From positions 1 through 64,000 of the forward strand of contig JAFQUJ010000012.1 in assembly GCA_017408585.1 (NCBI GenBank): 64,000 nt of DNA. Reading direction: 5' to 3'. The stretch's first letter is position 1. The number at the start of each line of letters is the position of its first letter. The notes below the pieces were generated by a model, which had not been told where the DNA came from, did no database searches, and worked only from the letters and a program-made list of their open reading frames with translations. This document shows positions 1-8,048 of this stretch, piece after piece. This DNA comes from Clostridia bacterium (GTDB taxonomy: Bacteria; Bacillota; Clostridia; Oscillospirales; CAG-272). A program made the position numbers and the translations under genes.

Positions 1-1
1 T

Positions 2-574
2 CAATACTGTAATTTCTTGCGTGTAGCCGATTGTCCAAACGATGCTATTTTTAACCGAGTAGGCTCACTTAACCTGCGCTTAACCTCAGGAAAAACACCT
101 GTTCATAGCGATATGCTTATGTGGAGTAAGAACGATACGAATGAAGGTGTTATGTATCAATTACTCGCTATTATGTTTACAGTCCCACAAATTTCGGTTC
201 GCTTTGACAATATAACCAATGAGCACAAGAAAATTCTTAAATACTTCCTTTCATTTTGGCGTAGTCATCAAGAAGTCCTGCTTGACGGTGAGCTTGAGCT
301 ATGGGGAGTGGATGCTAACTATACAGTGGCAAAATCAAAAACGGATACTGAAAGCGTTACCGTTATATACCATTCCCGTCCCGTGACTGTTGAGAACGAT
401 GAAAATGCCTATATTTTCAATTCCACTGGTGATGACGGTATATTTGTAGAAGTCAATAAGGACAGAAAATATGAGCTTAACGATATTTTCGGAGAGTGCT
501 ATGAAAGTGGCGTATTGCATAAGGGCATCAATCACATAAATTTACAAAACTGCGGTATGATTTTTGTAAAATAG
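2..574 (+). CDS. GH36-type alpha-galactosidase, C-terminal part (5' truncated by window edge)
   Basis: The frame is open from base 2 to the stop at 574, so only about the last 190 residues are present. Near the start is QYCNFLRVADCPND, then HSDMLMW, then SVRFDNI and FLSFWRSHQEVLLDG. This series is typical of the end of the catalytic barrel of GH36 alpha-galactosidase-like enzymes, followed by a small beta-sandwich tail. The catalytic aspartates lie upstream, outside the window, so activity cannot be judged. A hairpin at 678-704 followed by an AT-rich stretch may end the transcript. The family is fairly sure; the substrate is not. Confidence 0.7.
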   Translation, partial: QYCNFLRVADCPNDAIFNRVGSLNLRLTSGKTPVHSDMLMWSKNDTNEGVMYQLLAIMFTVPQISVRFDNITNEHKKILKYFLSFWRSHQEVLLDGELELWGVDANYTVAKSKTDTESVTVIYHSRPVTVENDENAYIFNSTGDDGIFVEVNKDRKYELNDIFGECYESGVLHKGINHINLQNCGMIFVK

Positions 575-677
575 GAAATTTTTCTTTGACTTATACCATT
601 TGTGAAAATTAAAAGTAAAGCTATTTTGTATTATTCCATTGAAAATATATCTATTAAATAGTTTGACACATTAAGGC

Positions 678-704
678 TATATCCGCTACTCAAAAAGTAG
701 CGGA
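678..704 (+). terminator. stem-loop after the GH36-type gene
   Basis: TATCCGCTACT and AGTAGCGGATA pair around a short A-rich loop and are followed by an AT-rich tract. It is a plausible terminator, but the U-tract is poor. Confidence 0.4.
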
Positions 705-782
705 TAAATATTATTTTAAAGCAAAAACTAAAGCCACTATTTTTTAAGTTGCTTTTTAGTTCGATTTTCATCTCACTTTCTC

Positions 783-827
783 CGCCAACAAAAAGGGTAG
801 GTCTTGCACCTACCTTTTTTGTTGGCG
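783..827. terminator. strong hairpin terminator (possible tRNA-cassette relic)
   Basis: The sequence pairs CGCCAACAAAAA, GGTAGGT, loop CTTGC, ACCTACC and TTTTTTGTTGGCG, so it works as an intrinsic terminator in both directions. It directly follows TCTCCGCCA, which equals the 3' end of the window's tRNA-Ser. The finding on possible relic cassettes discusses this. Confidence 0.6.
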
Positions 828-890
828 CAAAAGAGCTTCGAACTCTAACTTAGTGTTACAACGGTGTCCACTATCAATGCTAAAAGCAGG

Positions 891-1634
891 CTATGCCTGC
901 TTTTGTTTTTTAAGCTTAATTGCTTTTATGATTTCGGGGGCATAAACTGCGCCAAGGTAGATGGCGATAACCACAAACGCAAGATACATATACCAATACG
1001 AGTGTGGAATTAGATTATAAAATAGCTGCAAAACAGGATTTTCGGGGCGAATGGAGTACATATAGTTGACCTCGATAAGATTTCCTGCCCAGTCAAGAAG
1101 ATTGTTTTTTGCAATATACGAATTTAGCAAAACATTAATAAAATGAATTATCGTATAAGAGCCGATAGTAATTCCAAGCGTTGACATTATACATCTCAAA
1201 TCCTTTTTAACAAGCCCTAGCGCAAACATCAAAATTGGAATGCCAAGCTCCAAAACATGAGGGAAATAGTAGAAAACAAATGTCCAGCTGAATATCTCAA
1301 AGCCTGCCTGCGCCGAGTTGATTACAAGCGCGCAAAACGCACCAATTGCCCAAAGCAACAGGAGATTGTTTAACACCTTGTTTTTGGTAAAAACAGCCAC
1401 AGGTAGCACCATAGCGTTAAGAGAGCACAGGTGAAAGGGCAAGTATTCAATTGGCGAGCCCCATTTTATAAGATTAAAAATTATCGCTAAAATTCCTGCA
1501 AAGGATAAGATACCAAGCACAAGCGTCTTTGTTTTGTCGCTCTTGCTCTTCAAAATGTAATATAACGAAACGATAATGCCAATCGCAAAAACAAGCGAAA
1601 TTATATGGCACACACTAAAAAAGCCCCAACTCAT
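891..1634 (-). CDS. YwaF/TIGR02206-like integral membrane protein
   Basis: This 247-residue protein has about six or seven hydrophobic segments. It carries LPFHLCSLN after the second or third segment and FPHVLELGIP in the middle. This matches the YwaF / TIGR02206 family of small membrane proteins, where a conserved HLC motif follows a membrane segment. The family has no established biochemical role. The start has a good ribosome site (AAGGACGG). The stop codon sits inside a hairpin (883-905) that can serve as a terminator. It is probably monocistronic. Family placement is by motif only. Confidence 0.6.
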   Translation of the reverse strand: MSWGFFSVCHIISLVFAIGIIVSLYYILKSKSDKTKTLVLGILSFAGILAIIFNLIKWGSPIEYLPFHLCSLNAMVLPVAVFTKNKVLNNLLLLWAIGAFCALVINSAQAGFEIFSWTFVFYYFPHVLELGIPILMFALGLVKKDLRCIMSTLGITIGSYTIIHFINVLLNSYIAKNNLLDWAGNLIEVNYMYSIRPENPVLQLFYNLIPHSYWYMYLAFVVIAIYLGAVYAPEIIKAIKLKKQKQA

Positions 1635-1710
1635 ATTTTTCCGTCCTTCTAAATTGTCACATATGTGCTACTATAAAGGACAGAAAAAATCACCCTTGGT
1701 TACATAAAAA

Positions 1711-1735
1711 AGGGCGAGCCTTTGCTCACCCCTCT
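1711..1735 (-). terminator. intrinsic terminator after the 77-residue gene
   Basis: On the minus strand GGGTGAGC-AAAG-GCTCGCCC is followed by TTTTTT. Confidence 0.7.
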
Positions 1736-1739
1736 TAAA

Positions 1740-1973
1740 TTATTTGTTTTCTGCAAGCCACTTTTCAGCGCCGGATTTATACTTCATTGTGATGTTTTCC
1801 TCGGTGTACTTTGACTCACAGCCACCGTTGGTATATAGGAAGTATGTACCGTCCTCAGTTACATAAAGAGTTTCCTCATAGCCACAAGGATCGCCAAATT
1901 CGCCATAAGTAACCTTCTTAACAAGAGTAGCGCTCTCGGTGTCGAGAACTCTGCCACGAACAACCTTTTTCAT
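1740..1973 (-). CDS. small conserved-looking protein, 77 aa
   Basis: The product begins MKKVVRGRVLDTES and ends GAEKWLAENK. I chose the ATG at 1973 because GGAGGG lies just upstream; an upstream in-frame start would overlap the promoter. It is soluble, without signal peptide or membrane segment. It has a YGEFGDPCGYEETLY stretch and an aromatic TYFLYTNGGCESKY core with two cysteines. I do not recognise the family. A consensus promoter (2009-2037) and a clean terminator (1711-1735) indicate a real, well-expressed monocistronic gene. Confidence 0.65.
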   Translation of the reverse strand: MKKVVRGRVLDTESATLVKKVTYGEFGDPCGYEETLYVTEDGTYFLYTNGGCESKYTEENITMKYKSGAEKWLAENK

Positions 1974-2008
1974 TAATTTTCCCTCCGTTAAATTTAATTT
2001 ACTATTAA

Positions 2009-2037
2009 ATATTAACACATACACGCTAATTTGTCAA
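2009..2037 (-). promoter_or_regulatory. sigma-A promoter for the 77-aa gene
   Basis: On the minus strand TTGACA, 17 nt, TAATAT, ending about 35 nt before the start codon. Confidence 0.7.
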
Positions 2038-2039
2038 CA

Positions 2040-2190
2040 GGTAAATTTTACAGTATTTTTAATAAAATTTAGCGCATTTTTAATGCAATTTGGCAAAAAA
2101 CACGCTAATTTAATAAAAATTAGCGTGAATTTAATAAAATTTAATAAAATTTAGCGTTCGCAACGGGCGAATTTTAAGATAAAATTTTCG
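2040..2190. repeat. AT-rich iterated TTTAATAAAATTTAGCG segment with a palindrome
   Basis: Variants of AATTTAATAAAATTTAGCG recur at least four times. A near-perfect palindrome, CACGCTAATTT/AAATTAGCGTG, lies at about 2100-2127. The segment sits between the end of azlD and the promoter of the 77-aa gene. It may be a terminator region or a protein-binding cluster; the sequence does not decide. Confidence 0.4.
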
Positions 2191-2196
2191 CTAAAT

Positions 2197-2499
2197 TTAA
2201 ACCACCGCGTAAATTCCCATAAGCGCAAGCACAGATGCGACAACCACGACGGCGGTGGGGATTTTTTTAATTAGCGATAGCAAAATTGCAATCAAAGCAC
2301 CAAGTGCGCCAATCCACCATCTTTCGTTGATGAAAAGAATACCGGGAAAAATTAGTGCGGACATGGCGGTGAACGGAATGAGATTTAAAAACTTTATCGC
2401 CTTAGGGCCAAGCTTGATTTTGTCGAGTAGGAAGCCCGGTAGAATTCTTGGAACTATGGTGACAAGCATCATAAAAACAGACAAAAGAGCGTAGTTCAT
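2197..2499 (-). CDS. azlD: AzlD-type branched-chain amino acid export subunit
   Basis: This is a 100-residue, four-helix hydrophobic protein of AzlD type, the small partner of AzlC. Together they export branched-chain amino acids or analogues. I chose the ATG at 2499: its ATGA overlaps the azlC stop and GGAGG lies upstream inside azlC. A longer in-frame start would be non-hydrophobic and lacks a site. Helix-forming stretches include FLNLIPFTAMSALIFPG, where the IPFTAMSALI segment is typical of the family. It is translationally coupled to azlC. Confidence 0.85.
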   Translation of the reverse strand: MNYALLSVFMMLVTIVPRILPGFLLDKIKLGPKAIKFLNLIPFTAMSALIFPGILFINERWWIGALGALIAILLSLIKKIPTAVVVVASVLALMGIYAVV

Positions 2500-3200
2500 T
2501 CTGCTGCCACCTCCTCGTCCTTTATAAAGAACACGCCAACAATAGCTCCAACAAGACACGATATGATAATCGCCCACGAGGAAGCATTATCGGGCAAAAG
2601 AAGGGTAAGAGCCGTGTTCAAAAGAGCAGTAAAAGCGACCAAAGCGATAAGTCGCCAGCTCTTTTTTACACCGGGGACTAAAAGCGAAATAAAGAGCGCA
2701 TAAAGCGCAATTCCAAGCGCATCGGACACAACAGGCGGAATTAGTAGGCTGACAAAAGCGCCAATTGTTGTGCCAAGCACCCACGAGCCATAGGTCACCG
2801 TGATAATGCCAAACAGATACGGAACGGTGCATTTTTGCTCGGGCGTGGCAGAAACGATAGCGAACGCCTCGTCGGTTATTCCGTGAGCAGTTGTGATTTT
2901 TTCAAGAGCGCTTGTTTTGCCGAGCTTTTTCATTATGTAAGAGCCCATTATAAAGTGTCTTAAATTTAACACAAATGTTCCAACCACAACAGAAAGCATA
3001 GACGCTCCTGTGACAATCATGCCAATAGCCATAATTTGACTTGCGCCCGCAAAAACAAGCGTTGACATGAGTATGATTTCAAGCCTTGTAAAGCCTGCAT
3101 CAGATGCCATAACCGCAAAGGCGATGGCAACAGGCAAATAGCCGAGAATTACAGGCAAGGCAACCTTAATTCCGTTTAAATAATCTCTTGCTTTACTCAT
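2496..3200 (-). CDS. azlC: AzlC-type branched-chain amino acid exporter, large subunit
   Basis: This 234-residue membrane protein has the AzlC hallmarks: LPVAIAFAVMASDAGFT near the N-terminus, then VFAGASQIMAIG and VLNLRHFIMG. It works with AzlD to expel branched-chain amino acids such as leucine analogues or excess isoleucine. It starts 3 nt after the rsmG stop and overlaps azlD by 4 nt, so rsmG-azlC-azlD is one transcript. No lrp-type regulator gene is adjacent. Confidence 0.9.
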   Translation of the reverse strand: MSKARDYLNGIKVALPVILGYLPVAIAFAVMASDAGFTRLEIILMSTLVFAGASQIMAIGMIVTGASMLSVVVGTFVLNLRHFIMGSYIMKKLGKTSALEKITTAHGITDEAFAIVSATPEQKCTVPYLFGIITVTYGSWVLGTTIGAFVSLLIPPVVSDALGIALYALFISLLVPGVKKSWRLIALVAFTALLNTALTLLLPDNASSWAIIISCLVGAIVGVFFIKDEEVAAE

Positions 3201-3203
3201 GCT

Positions 3204-3932
3204 TTATAGCCTTTTCTTTGCGATTTGAGAGTTGTTTCTTGGGTATTTGGGTGGGGTATGTGTCGCTTTTTTAATAATTATTATTGTGCGAGAGAGCGAT
3301 TCAAGTCCGTTTGTCAGCGTGTACTCGTAGCATCTTTCAAGCTCACCACCGAGAAGCGAAATTGCGTTTTTCGCCTCGCTTAGCTCACACTCGCTTGAAA
3401 GCGATTTCATTGCGATAAAGCTTCCGCCAACCTTGACAAGCGGTAGGCAAAGCTCACAAATCAAATTCAGAGCGCCAACACCACGAGCGCACACAATGTC
3501 AAAGCTCTCTCTGTATTGCTTGTCCTGTCCCAGCACCTCGGCACGCGCGTTTGAAACGCTGACATTGTTAAGCCCTAAAAAAGAGGCTGTGTCACGCACA
3601 TAATTTACCTTTTTTGTGACACTATCAAGCCCTAAAATAGATACATCGGGGCGCAAAATGGCAACAGGGAGCGTAGGAAAGCCACCACCACAGCCAATGT
3701 CGGCTATGCGCGCGCCCTGTGGTAAAAATGGCGATATCGCCACAGAGTCCACAAAATGCTTTAAAATCACTCCGTCCTCGTCAGTTATGGCGGTGAGATT
3801 TAGGTGCTCGTTTATTTCTATCATGTGACGAAATAGCGCCTCAAAAAGCTCGGCGCTACCTTCATCAATTAAATTTCTTGTCGCGTCGTTTAAGCTCGAC
3901 ACATATAGCAGTTTTTTTGTAAATTCACTCAT
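3204..3932 (-). CDS. rsmG: 16S rRNA (guanine-527-N7) methyltransferase RsmG
   Basis: This 242-residue RsmG (GidB) methylates N7 of G527 in 16S rRNA; its loss gives low-level streptomycin resistance in other bacteria. Visible motifs are NEHLNLTAITD near residue 40, the SAM-binding ADIGCGGGFPTLPVAI near residue 75, and VCARGVGALN. The C-terminal 25 residues are basic and poorly conserved. The ATG follows AAGGAAGG. The gene leads azlC-azlD and lies downstream of a 101-bp tandem repeat block that must hold its promoter. Confidence 0.95.
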   Translation of the reverse strand: MSEFTKKLLYVSSLNDATRNLIDEGSAELFEALFRHMIEINEHLNLTAITDEDGVILKHFVDSVAISPFLPQGARIADIGCGGGFPTLPVAILRPDVSILGLDSVTKKVNYVRDTASFLGLNNVSVSNARAEVLGQDKQYRESFDIVCARGVGALNLICELCLPLVKVGGSFIAMKSLSSECELSEAKNAISLLGGELERCYEYTLTNGLESLSRTIIIIKKATHTPPKYPRNNSQIAKKRL

Positions 3933-3954
3933 AAAAGCCTTCCTTGGTTCTCTT

Positions 3955-4290
3955 AGCTTTTCATTTTAATAAAAGAATAAAGCAAGGTATTAAAATTTGC
4001 TAAGTTGAATAAGCAAATTTAAATAGATAACACTCAGCCTTTTTTCTTTTGGTTTTACCTTTTCTTTTTAATGAAAGAATAAAGCAAGGTGTTAAAATTT
4101 GCTAAGTTTAATAAGCGATTTTAAATAGATAACACTCAGCCTTTTTCTTTTGGCTTTACCTTTTCATTTTAATAAAAGAATAAAGCAAGGTGTTAAAATT
4201 TGCTAAGCTTAATAAGCGATTTTAAATAGGCAAATTTTCAGTCTTTTTTCTTTTGGCTTTACCTTTTCTTTTTAATAAAGAAAAGGTAAA
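3955..4290. repeat. 101-bp tandem repeat, about 3.3 copies, between rsmG and the rluD-type gene
   Basis: The block AGCAAGGTRTTAAAATTTGC recurs at about 3981, 4083 and 4184, so the period is 101-102 bp. A fourth partial copy starts near 4258. Each copy carries CTTTTCWTTTTAATRAAAG, a short imperfect palindrome. The last copy forms CCTTTTCTTT/AAAGAAAAGG next to the rluD-type stop and could act as its terminator. Confidence 0.8.
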
Positions 4291-5205
4291 TTATAATTCC
4301 TCTAGAATATGCAAAAGAGCCTTAAAGTTGTCGGGCAAGGGGGACTCGAAGTGCATAATTTCCTTTGTCCTTGGGTGAGGGAAGGAAAGCTCGCCTGCGT
4401 GCAAGCATTGACCATCAAGAAGTCTTGCGTGCGCCTTCTCGAAGGGCGTTTTTCCACCACCATAAACCAAATCACCGACAATGGGGTGACCGATATATGA
4501 CATATGGACTCTTATTTGGTGAGTTCTGCCCGTTTCAAGCTCCATTTTAGCAAGCGAGAACGAGGGATACTCGCGCAACACCTGATAATGCGTTATTGCG
4601 GAGCGACCACCCTCGACAACAGCCATTCTTTTACGGTCAATGGAATGTCTTGCGATAGGGGCATTTACAGTACCCTGTGTCGATTTTAGATGACCTGTCA
4701 AGATGGCGTAATAGACGCGCTTAATACCATGCTCCTTTAAAAGAGAGGACAGAAAAATATGAGCATCATCGGTTTTTGCGACAACCAAAAGCCCACTTGT
4801 TTGCTTGTCAATGCGGTGAACGATACCGGGGCGAATAACTCCATTTATGCCCGATAGCGAGCCCTTACAATGATACATTAGCGCATTGACGAGCGTTCCA
4901 CTCTCGTTTCCAACTGCGGGGTGAACAACCATGCCCGAGGGCTTGTTGATAACGATAATATCATCGTCCTCGTAAACTATGTCAAGAGGAATATTTTCAG
5001 CCTCAGCGCTCAGCTCACTAAGAGGCATAGCCTCAATTTCGACCTCGTCGCCTGCTTTCAAGCGATAATTTTTCGCTTGTAGCTTGCCATTTACGCTGAC
5101 AAGCTCATTATCTATTAGCACCTGTGCGTGTGAGCGTGAAACGGAGCTCACCTCTGAAACGAACACATCAAGGCGCTTTTTTTCATGCTCAGCTGTTACT
5201 ATCAT
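4291..5205 (-). CDS. RluD-family 23S rRNA pseudouridine synthase
   Basis: This is an RluA/RluD-type pseudouridine synthase of about 304 residues. It has an N-terminal S4 RNA-binding domain (KRLDVFVSEVSSVSRSHAQ) and a catalytic domain with the family motif VHRIDKQTSGLLVVAK, whose aspartate is the catalytic residue. ETGRTHQIRVHM is also present. I prefer the start at 5205, where GGGA lies 7 nt upstream; starts at 5211 and 5223 are also in frame. It overlaps the end of lspA, the usual lspA-rluD order in Firmicutes. Paralogs are similar, so the exact uridine targets are uncertain. Confidence 0.88.
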   Translation of the reverse strand: MIVTAEHEKKRLDVFVSEVSSVSRSHAQVLIDNELVSVNGKLQAKNYRLKAGDEVEIEAMPLSELSAEAENIPLDIVYEDDDIIVINKPSGMVVHPAVGNESGTLVNALMYHCKGSLSGINGVIRPGIVHRIDKQTSGLLVVAKTDDAHIFLSSLLKEHGIKRVYYAILTGHLKSTQGTVNAPIARHSIDRKRMAVVEGGRSAITHYQVLREYPSFSLAKMELETGRTHQIRVHMSYIGHPIVGDLVYGGGKTPFEKAHARLLDGQCLHAGELSFPHPRTKEIMHFESPLPDNFKALLHILEEL

Positions 5206-5722
5206 CGTCATTTCCCGCATCATTTTCAGCCACAGGGGCAGATTTTTTTGCTTTGTATTCCTTTATTATATCAATTACAATTCCCAAAATGGCAATTCCA
5301 ACACCGACGCAAACACAGGAGTCAGCGATATTGAACACCCAAGGGAAGAAATCGTTAAAAATGGTGACATGAATCATGTCGATAACCTCGCCTAGCGCAA
5401 GACGGTCAATCATGTTGCCGATACCGCCACCGATAACGAGAGCAAGACCAATCTTAGAAAGGCGACTCTCGTGACTAAACTTAAATAGATAAAAGCCAAG
5501 AGCGCCAATGCCTATTGTTGAAATGATAAGAAAAATCCATCTTTGGTCAGCGAGCAAGCCGAACGCCATGCCCGAATTTCTTATATGCGTAATTTCGAGC
5601 ACGCCATCAAGCACGACAAGCTCGTCGCCGATTGGCAAATTAAAATATATTAGCCACTTGGTCAGCTGGTCGAGTGCCACCGAGCCACAGATAACTAAAA
5701 TTAAAACTACAAAAAAGGGCAT
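5189..5722 (-). CDS. lspA: lipoprotein signal peptidase (signal peptidase II)
   Basis: This 177-residue, four-helix membrane aspartyl protease removes signal peptides from prolipoproteins. The catalytic aspartates are visible in GNMIDR (D106) and FNIADS (D134), and RNSGMAFG is the conserved periplasmic-side motif. The C-terminus has an acidic tail (about 15 residues rich in D and N) that overlaps the next gene's start. It is downstream of yggT in the queA-rluD operon. Confidence 0.95.
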   Translation of the reverse strand: MPFFVVLILVICGSVALDQLTKWLIYFNLPIGDELVVLDGVLEITHIRNSGMAFGLLADQRWIFLIISTIGIGALGFYLFKFSHESRLSKIGLALVIGGGIGNMIDRLALGEVIDMIHVTIFNDFFPWVFNIADSCVCVGVGIAILGIVIDIIKEYKAKKSAPVAENDAGNDDDSNS

Positions 5723-5742
5723 AGCATCTCCTTGTCAAATAA

Positions 5743-6027
5743 TTAGTAAATGATAAACAAAAGCACAGAAAGTAGCCTTTGCGCAATTGAAATTAGAATA
5801 ATTACTGCGATAAACGAAAGGTCGATTGGGCATCTGCGCGCAAACTCCCAACGCATAAAAACATCGCGAACAGGGCGCAAAACAGGCTCTGTTATTTTAA
5901 AAAAGAAATAGTAAACCCTAGTCTCTCTCGCCTGAGGAATCCAAGAGCAGACAGCGCGAATTAACAGGCAAAAATCAAACAAATAGAGAGCATAGGAAAT
6001 GATTGAAAAAAGCGTGTAAATTATCAT
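5743..6027 (-). CDS. YggT-family membrane protein
   Basis: The 94-residue protein has two hydrophobic helices flanking the YggT family motif SWIPQ...FFFKITEPVLRPVR. In Gram-positive bacteria the gene typically sits beside sepF, as here, and is linked by position to cell division or cell-wall synthesis; the biochemical role is unknown. The ATGA start overlaps the sepF stop by 4 nt. Confidence 0.88.
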   Translation of the reverse strand: MIIYTLFSIISYALYLFDFCLLIRAVCSWIPQARETRVYYFFFKITEPVLRPVRDVFMRWEFARRCPIDLSFIAVIILISIAQRLLSVLLFIIY

Positions 6028-6410
6028 AGGTCAGAAAAGGTGTCGTCGTCGGGCGCACCACCCTCAAAGATTTCACCGCTAACATCAACATCTCTTGGAG
6101 CGATAAAATACGAATCGTTTGTAGCGTTCTTAATAGTAGCGTTAAGAGCATACGCAGCGCCTGCGATAAAATCAATCATTCTGCGCGCAAGGGGCTTTTC
6201 GACGCCCTCAAGATTGAGAAGAATGGTCTTTCCCTCAACCAAAAAATCAGTTGCGCTTAAAATGTGGTCAAATTGTGTTGGCTTAACCACCTTTAGCTCA
6301 ATATTAGAGCCACCGAGAGCCACGCTCGCACCATCGTCCTCGTATTCGAGCTCGTCCTCGTCGTCCTCATAGTCCTCGTAGCTTCTGCGTCCAAATCCAA
6401 AAAGTCCCAT
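6024..6410 (-). CDS. sepF: cell division protein SepF
   Basis: This 128-residue SepF anchors and bundles FtsZ at the membrane in Gram-positives. The N-terminus MGLFGFGRR is the membrane-binding amphipathic end, followed by an acidic linker (residues 10-35, rich in E, D and Y). The core follows with VVKPTQF, LNLEGVEKPLARRMIDFIAG and the terminal IAPRDVDV strand. The start at 6410 is the ATG that begins MGLF; a TTG two codons earlier has no better site. It lies between yggS and yggT, the standard dcw-linked order. Confidence 0.93.
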   Translation of the reverse strand: MGLFGFGRRSYEDYEDDEDELEYEDDGASVALGGSNIELKVVKPTQFDHILSATDFLVEGKTILLNLEGVEKPLARRMIDFIAGAAYALNATIKNATNDSYFIAPRDVDVSGEIFEGGAPDDDTFSDL

Positions 6411-6412
6411 AA

Positions 6413-7084
6413 TCAATAAATCCTTTCACCAAAAATTTTACTGCCAACTCGTACAAGATTTGCTCCTGCCTCGATGGCGTATTCATAGCTTTCGCTCATT
6501 CCCATCGAGAGAATGGCGTCATTTTCATTCTTAAATAGCTCGTCAAATAGAGCCTTCGTTATGCCAAAGTATTTTAGATATTCCTCTCGGCTCTCACAAC
6601 GGGGCGCCATGGTCATAAGACCACGCACACGCACAAAGGGAAGACACTTAAGCTTATCGTAAAAATCGCACACAGCCTCGGGCATAATTCCGCCCTTGCT
6701 TTCCTCGCGACCGCTGTTTACCTCGATTAAAATATCCATTACCTTGCCGATTTTGGCACATTGCTTGTTTATCTCCTCGGCAAGAGATAATTTGTCAACG
6801 GAGTGAATTAAATCCACCTTATCGTAGATGTATTTTACCTTGTTCTTTTGCAGAGTTCCAATAAAATGAACGCTCGCCCTCTTATCGTAAGCGTCGTACT
6901 TTTCAAGTAGCTCGTTTACCCTGTTTTCGCCAATCGTGTCAGCGCCGAGCGAGATAAGATAGTTAATATCGTCGGCATTCTGCATTTTTGTCGCTAAAAG
7001 GAGAGTAATCTTACGCTCGCCACCAAGGGAGCGAACGGTGGATAGAACACTCTCGTAATTTTGCTTTAACGCCTCATGTGTCAT
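6413..7084 (-). CDS. YggS/PLPBP-type pyridoxal phosphate homeostasis protein
   Basis: This 223-residue single-domain alanine-racemase-fold protein carries LLLATKMQNADD. The PLP-binding lysine is expected there (family motif AVSKT, here ATKM). Also present are IGENRVNEL, HFIGTLQKNKV and MGMSESYEYAIEAGANLVRVG. It acts as a cytosolic PLP carrier without known catalysis. The ATGA start overlaps miaA by 4 nt, and sepF follows 2 nt after the stop. Confidence 0.92.
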   Translation of the reverse strand: MTHEALKQNYESVLSTVRSLGGERKITLLLATKMQNADDINYLISLGADTIGENRVNELLEKYDAYDKRASVHFIGTLQKNKVKYIYDKVDLIHSVDKLSLAEEINKQCAKIGKVMDILIEVNSGREESKGGIMPEAVCDFYDKLKCLPFVRVRGLMTMAPRCESREEYLKYFGITKALFDELFKNENDAILSMGMSESYEYAIEAGANLVRVGSKIFGERIY

Positions 7085-8022
7085 AAATTAAGCACCTCTT
7101 TTGCCCTTTCGAGTGCGTTTTCCTCGTCAATATATATAGTGTGATAGCTTGATTTTCTTTTGAACCAGGTCATTTGCCTCTTAGCGTAATGCCTTGTCGC
7201 AAGCTTTAGCTCCTCGACGCATTCGTCAAGCGAGGCCCTGCCCTCGAAATAGGGAATTAGCTCCTTGTAGCCGATTGCCTCAGACGCAGTTGAGCCATTT
7301 GATAAAAGCCCACGCTCCCAAAGCGCGCGACACTCGTCGAGGAGGCCAAGCTCTATCATTTTATCAACACGAGAGTTGATTTTTTCGTACAAAAGCTCCT
7401 TGTCACGATAGCAAAGGAAGAGCACGCACGCATCGTAAGGCGAGGGCTGTGTGCGAGATAGCGCATCAAGCTCACTCTTTTTCTTGCCTGTTGTATAGTA
7501 AATTTCAAGGGCGCGAATAACCCTTTTTACATTGTTTTTGTGGATTGTCATAGCGCTCTCGGGGTCAAACTCCATCAAAAGCGAATGTACCGCATCAGCT
7601 CCCTGTTCAAGAGCGAGAGCCTCCATTTTGGCACGAAGCTCATCGTCGCGCTTAGTGCTTGTAAATGACGGAATTTCAAGCACACTATCAAGATAAAGCC
7701 CCGTTCCACCACAGAAAATAGGCATCTTGCCTCGCGATATAATATCATTTATCGCATCTTGTGCAAGGGTGGAATAGTCGGCGCAGGAAAAGTCCGTGTC
7801 AGGCTCTAAAATGTCAATTAAGTGGTGGCGAACGCTCTCTCTTTCCTCGCGTGTCGCCTTGGCTGTGCCGATATCCATACCACGATATATCTGCATGGAA
7901 TCGCACGAGATAATTTCACCATCAAGTAAAAGGGCAAGCTCAATTGCAAGCGCACTCTTGCCAACTGCGGTAGGGCCGACAATGGCAATAACCCTCTTTG
8001 ACGGAGCGTGATTTGTGCTCAC
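7081..8022 (-). CDS. miaA: tRNA dimethylallyltransferase MiaA
   Basis: This 313-residue enzyme adds a dimethylallyl group to A37 of tRNAs reading UNN codons. The P-loop VGPTAVGKSALA is at the N-terminus, followed by ISCDSMQIYRGMDIGTAK, FCGGTGLYLDSVL and the C-terminal KRQMTWFKRK. I chose the GTG at 8022 because AGGAGG sits 7 nt upstream; the longer in-frame extension reads through that ribosome site. It lies 26 nt after queA and overlaps yggS. Confidence 0.94.
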   Translation of the reverse strand: MSTNHAPSKRVIAIVGPTAVGKSALAIELALLLDGEIISCDSMQIYRGMDIGTAKATREERESVRHHLIDILEPDTDFSCADYSTLAQDAINDIISRGKMPIFCGGTGLYLDSVLEIPSFTSTKRDDELRAKMEALALEQGADAVHSLLMEFDPESAMTIHKNNVKRVIRALEIYYTTGKKKSELDALSRTQPSPYDACVLFLCYRDKELLYEKINSRVDKMIELGLLDECRALWERGLLSNGSTASEAIGYKELIPYFEGRASLDECVEELKLATRHYAKRQMTWFKRKSSYHTIYIDEENALERAKEVLNL

Positions 8023-8048
8023 GGCATAACCTCCTGTTAAAATCAAAA

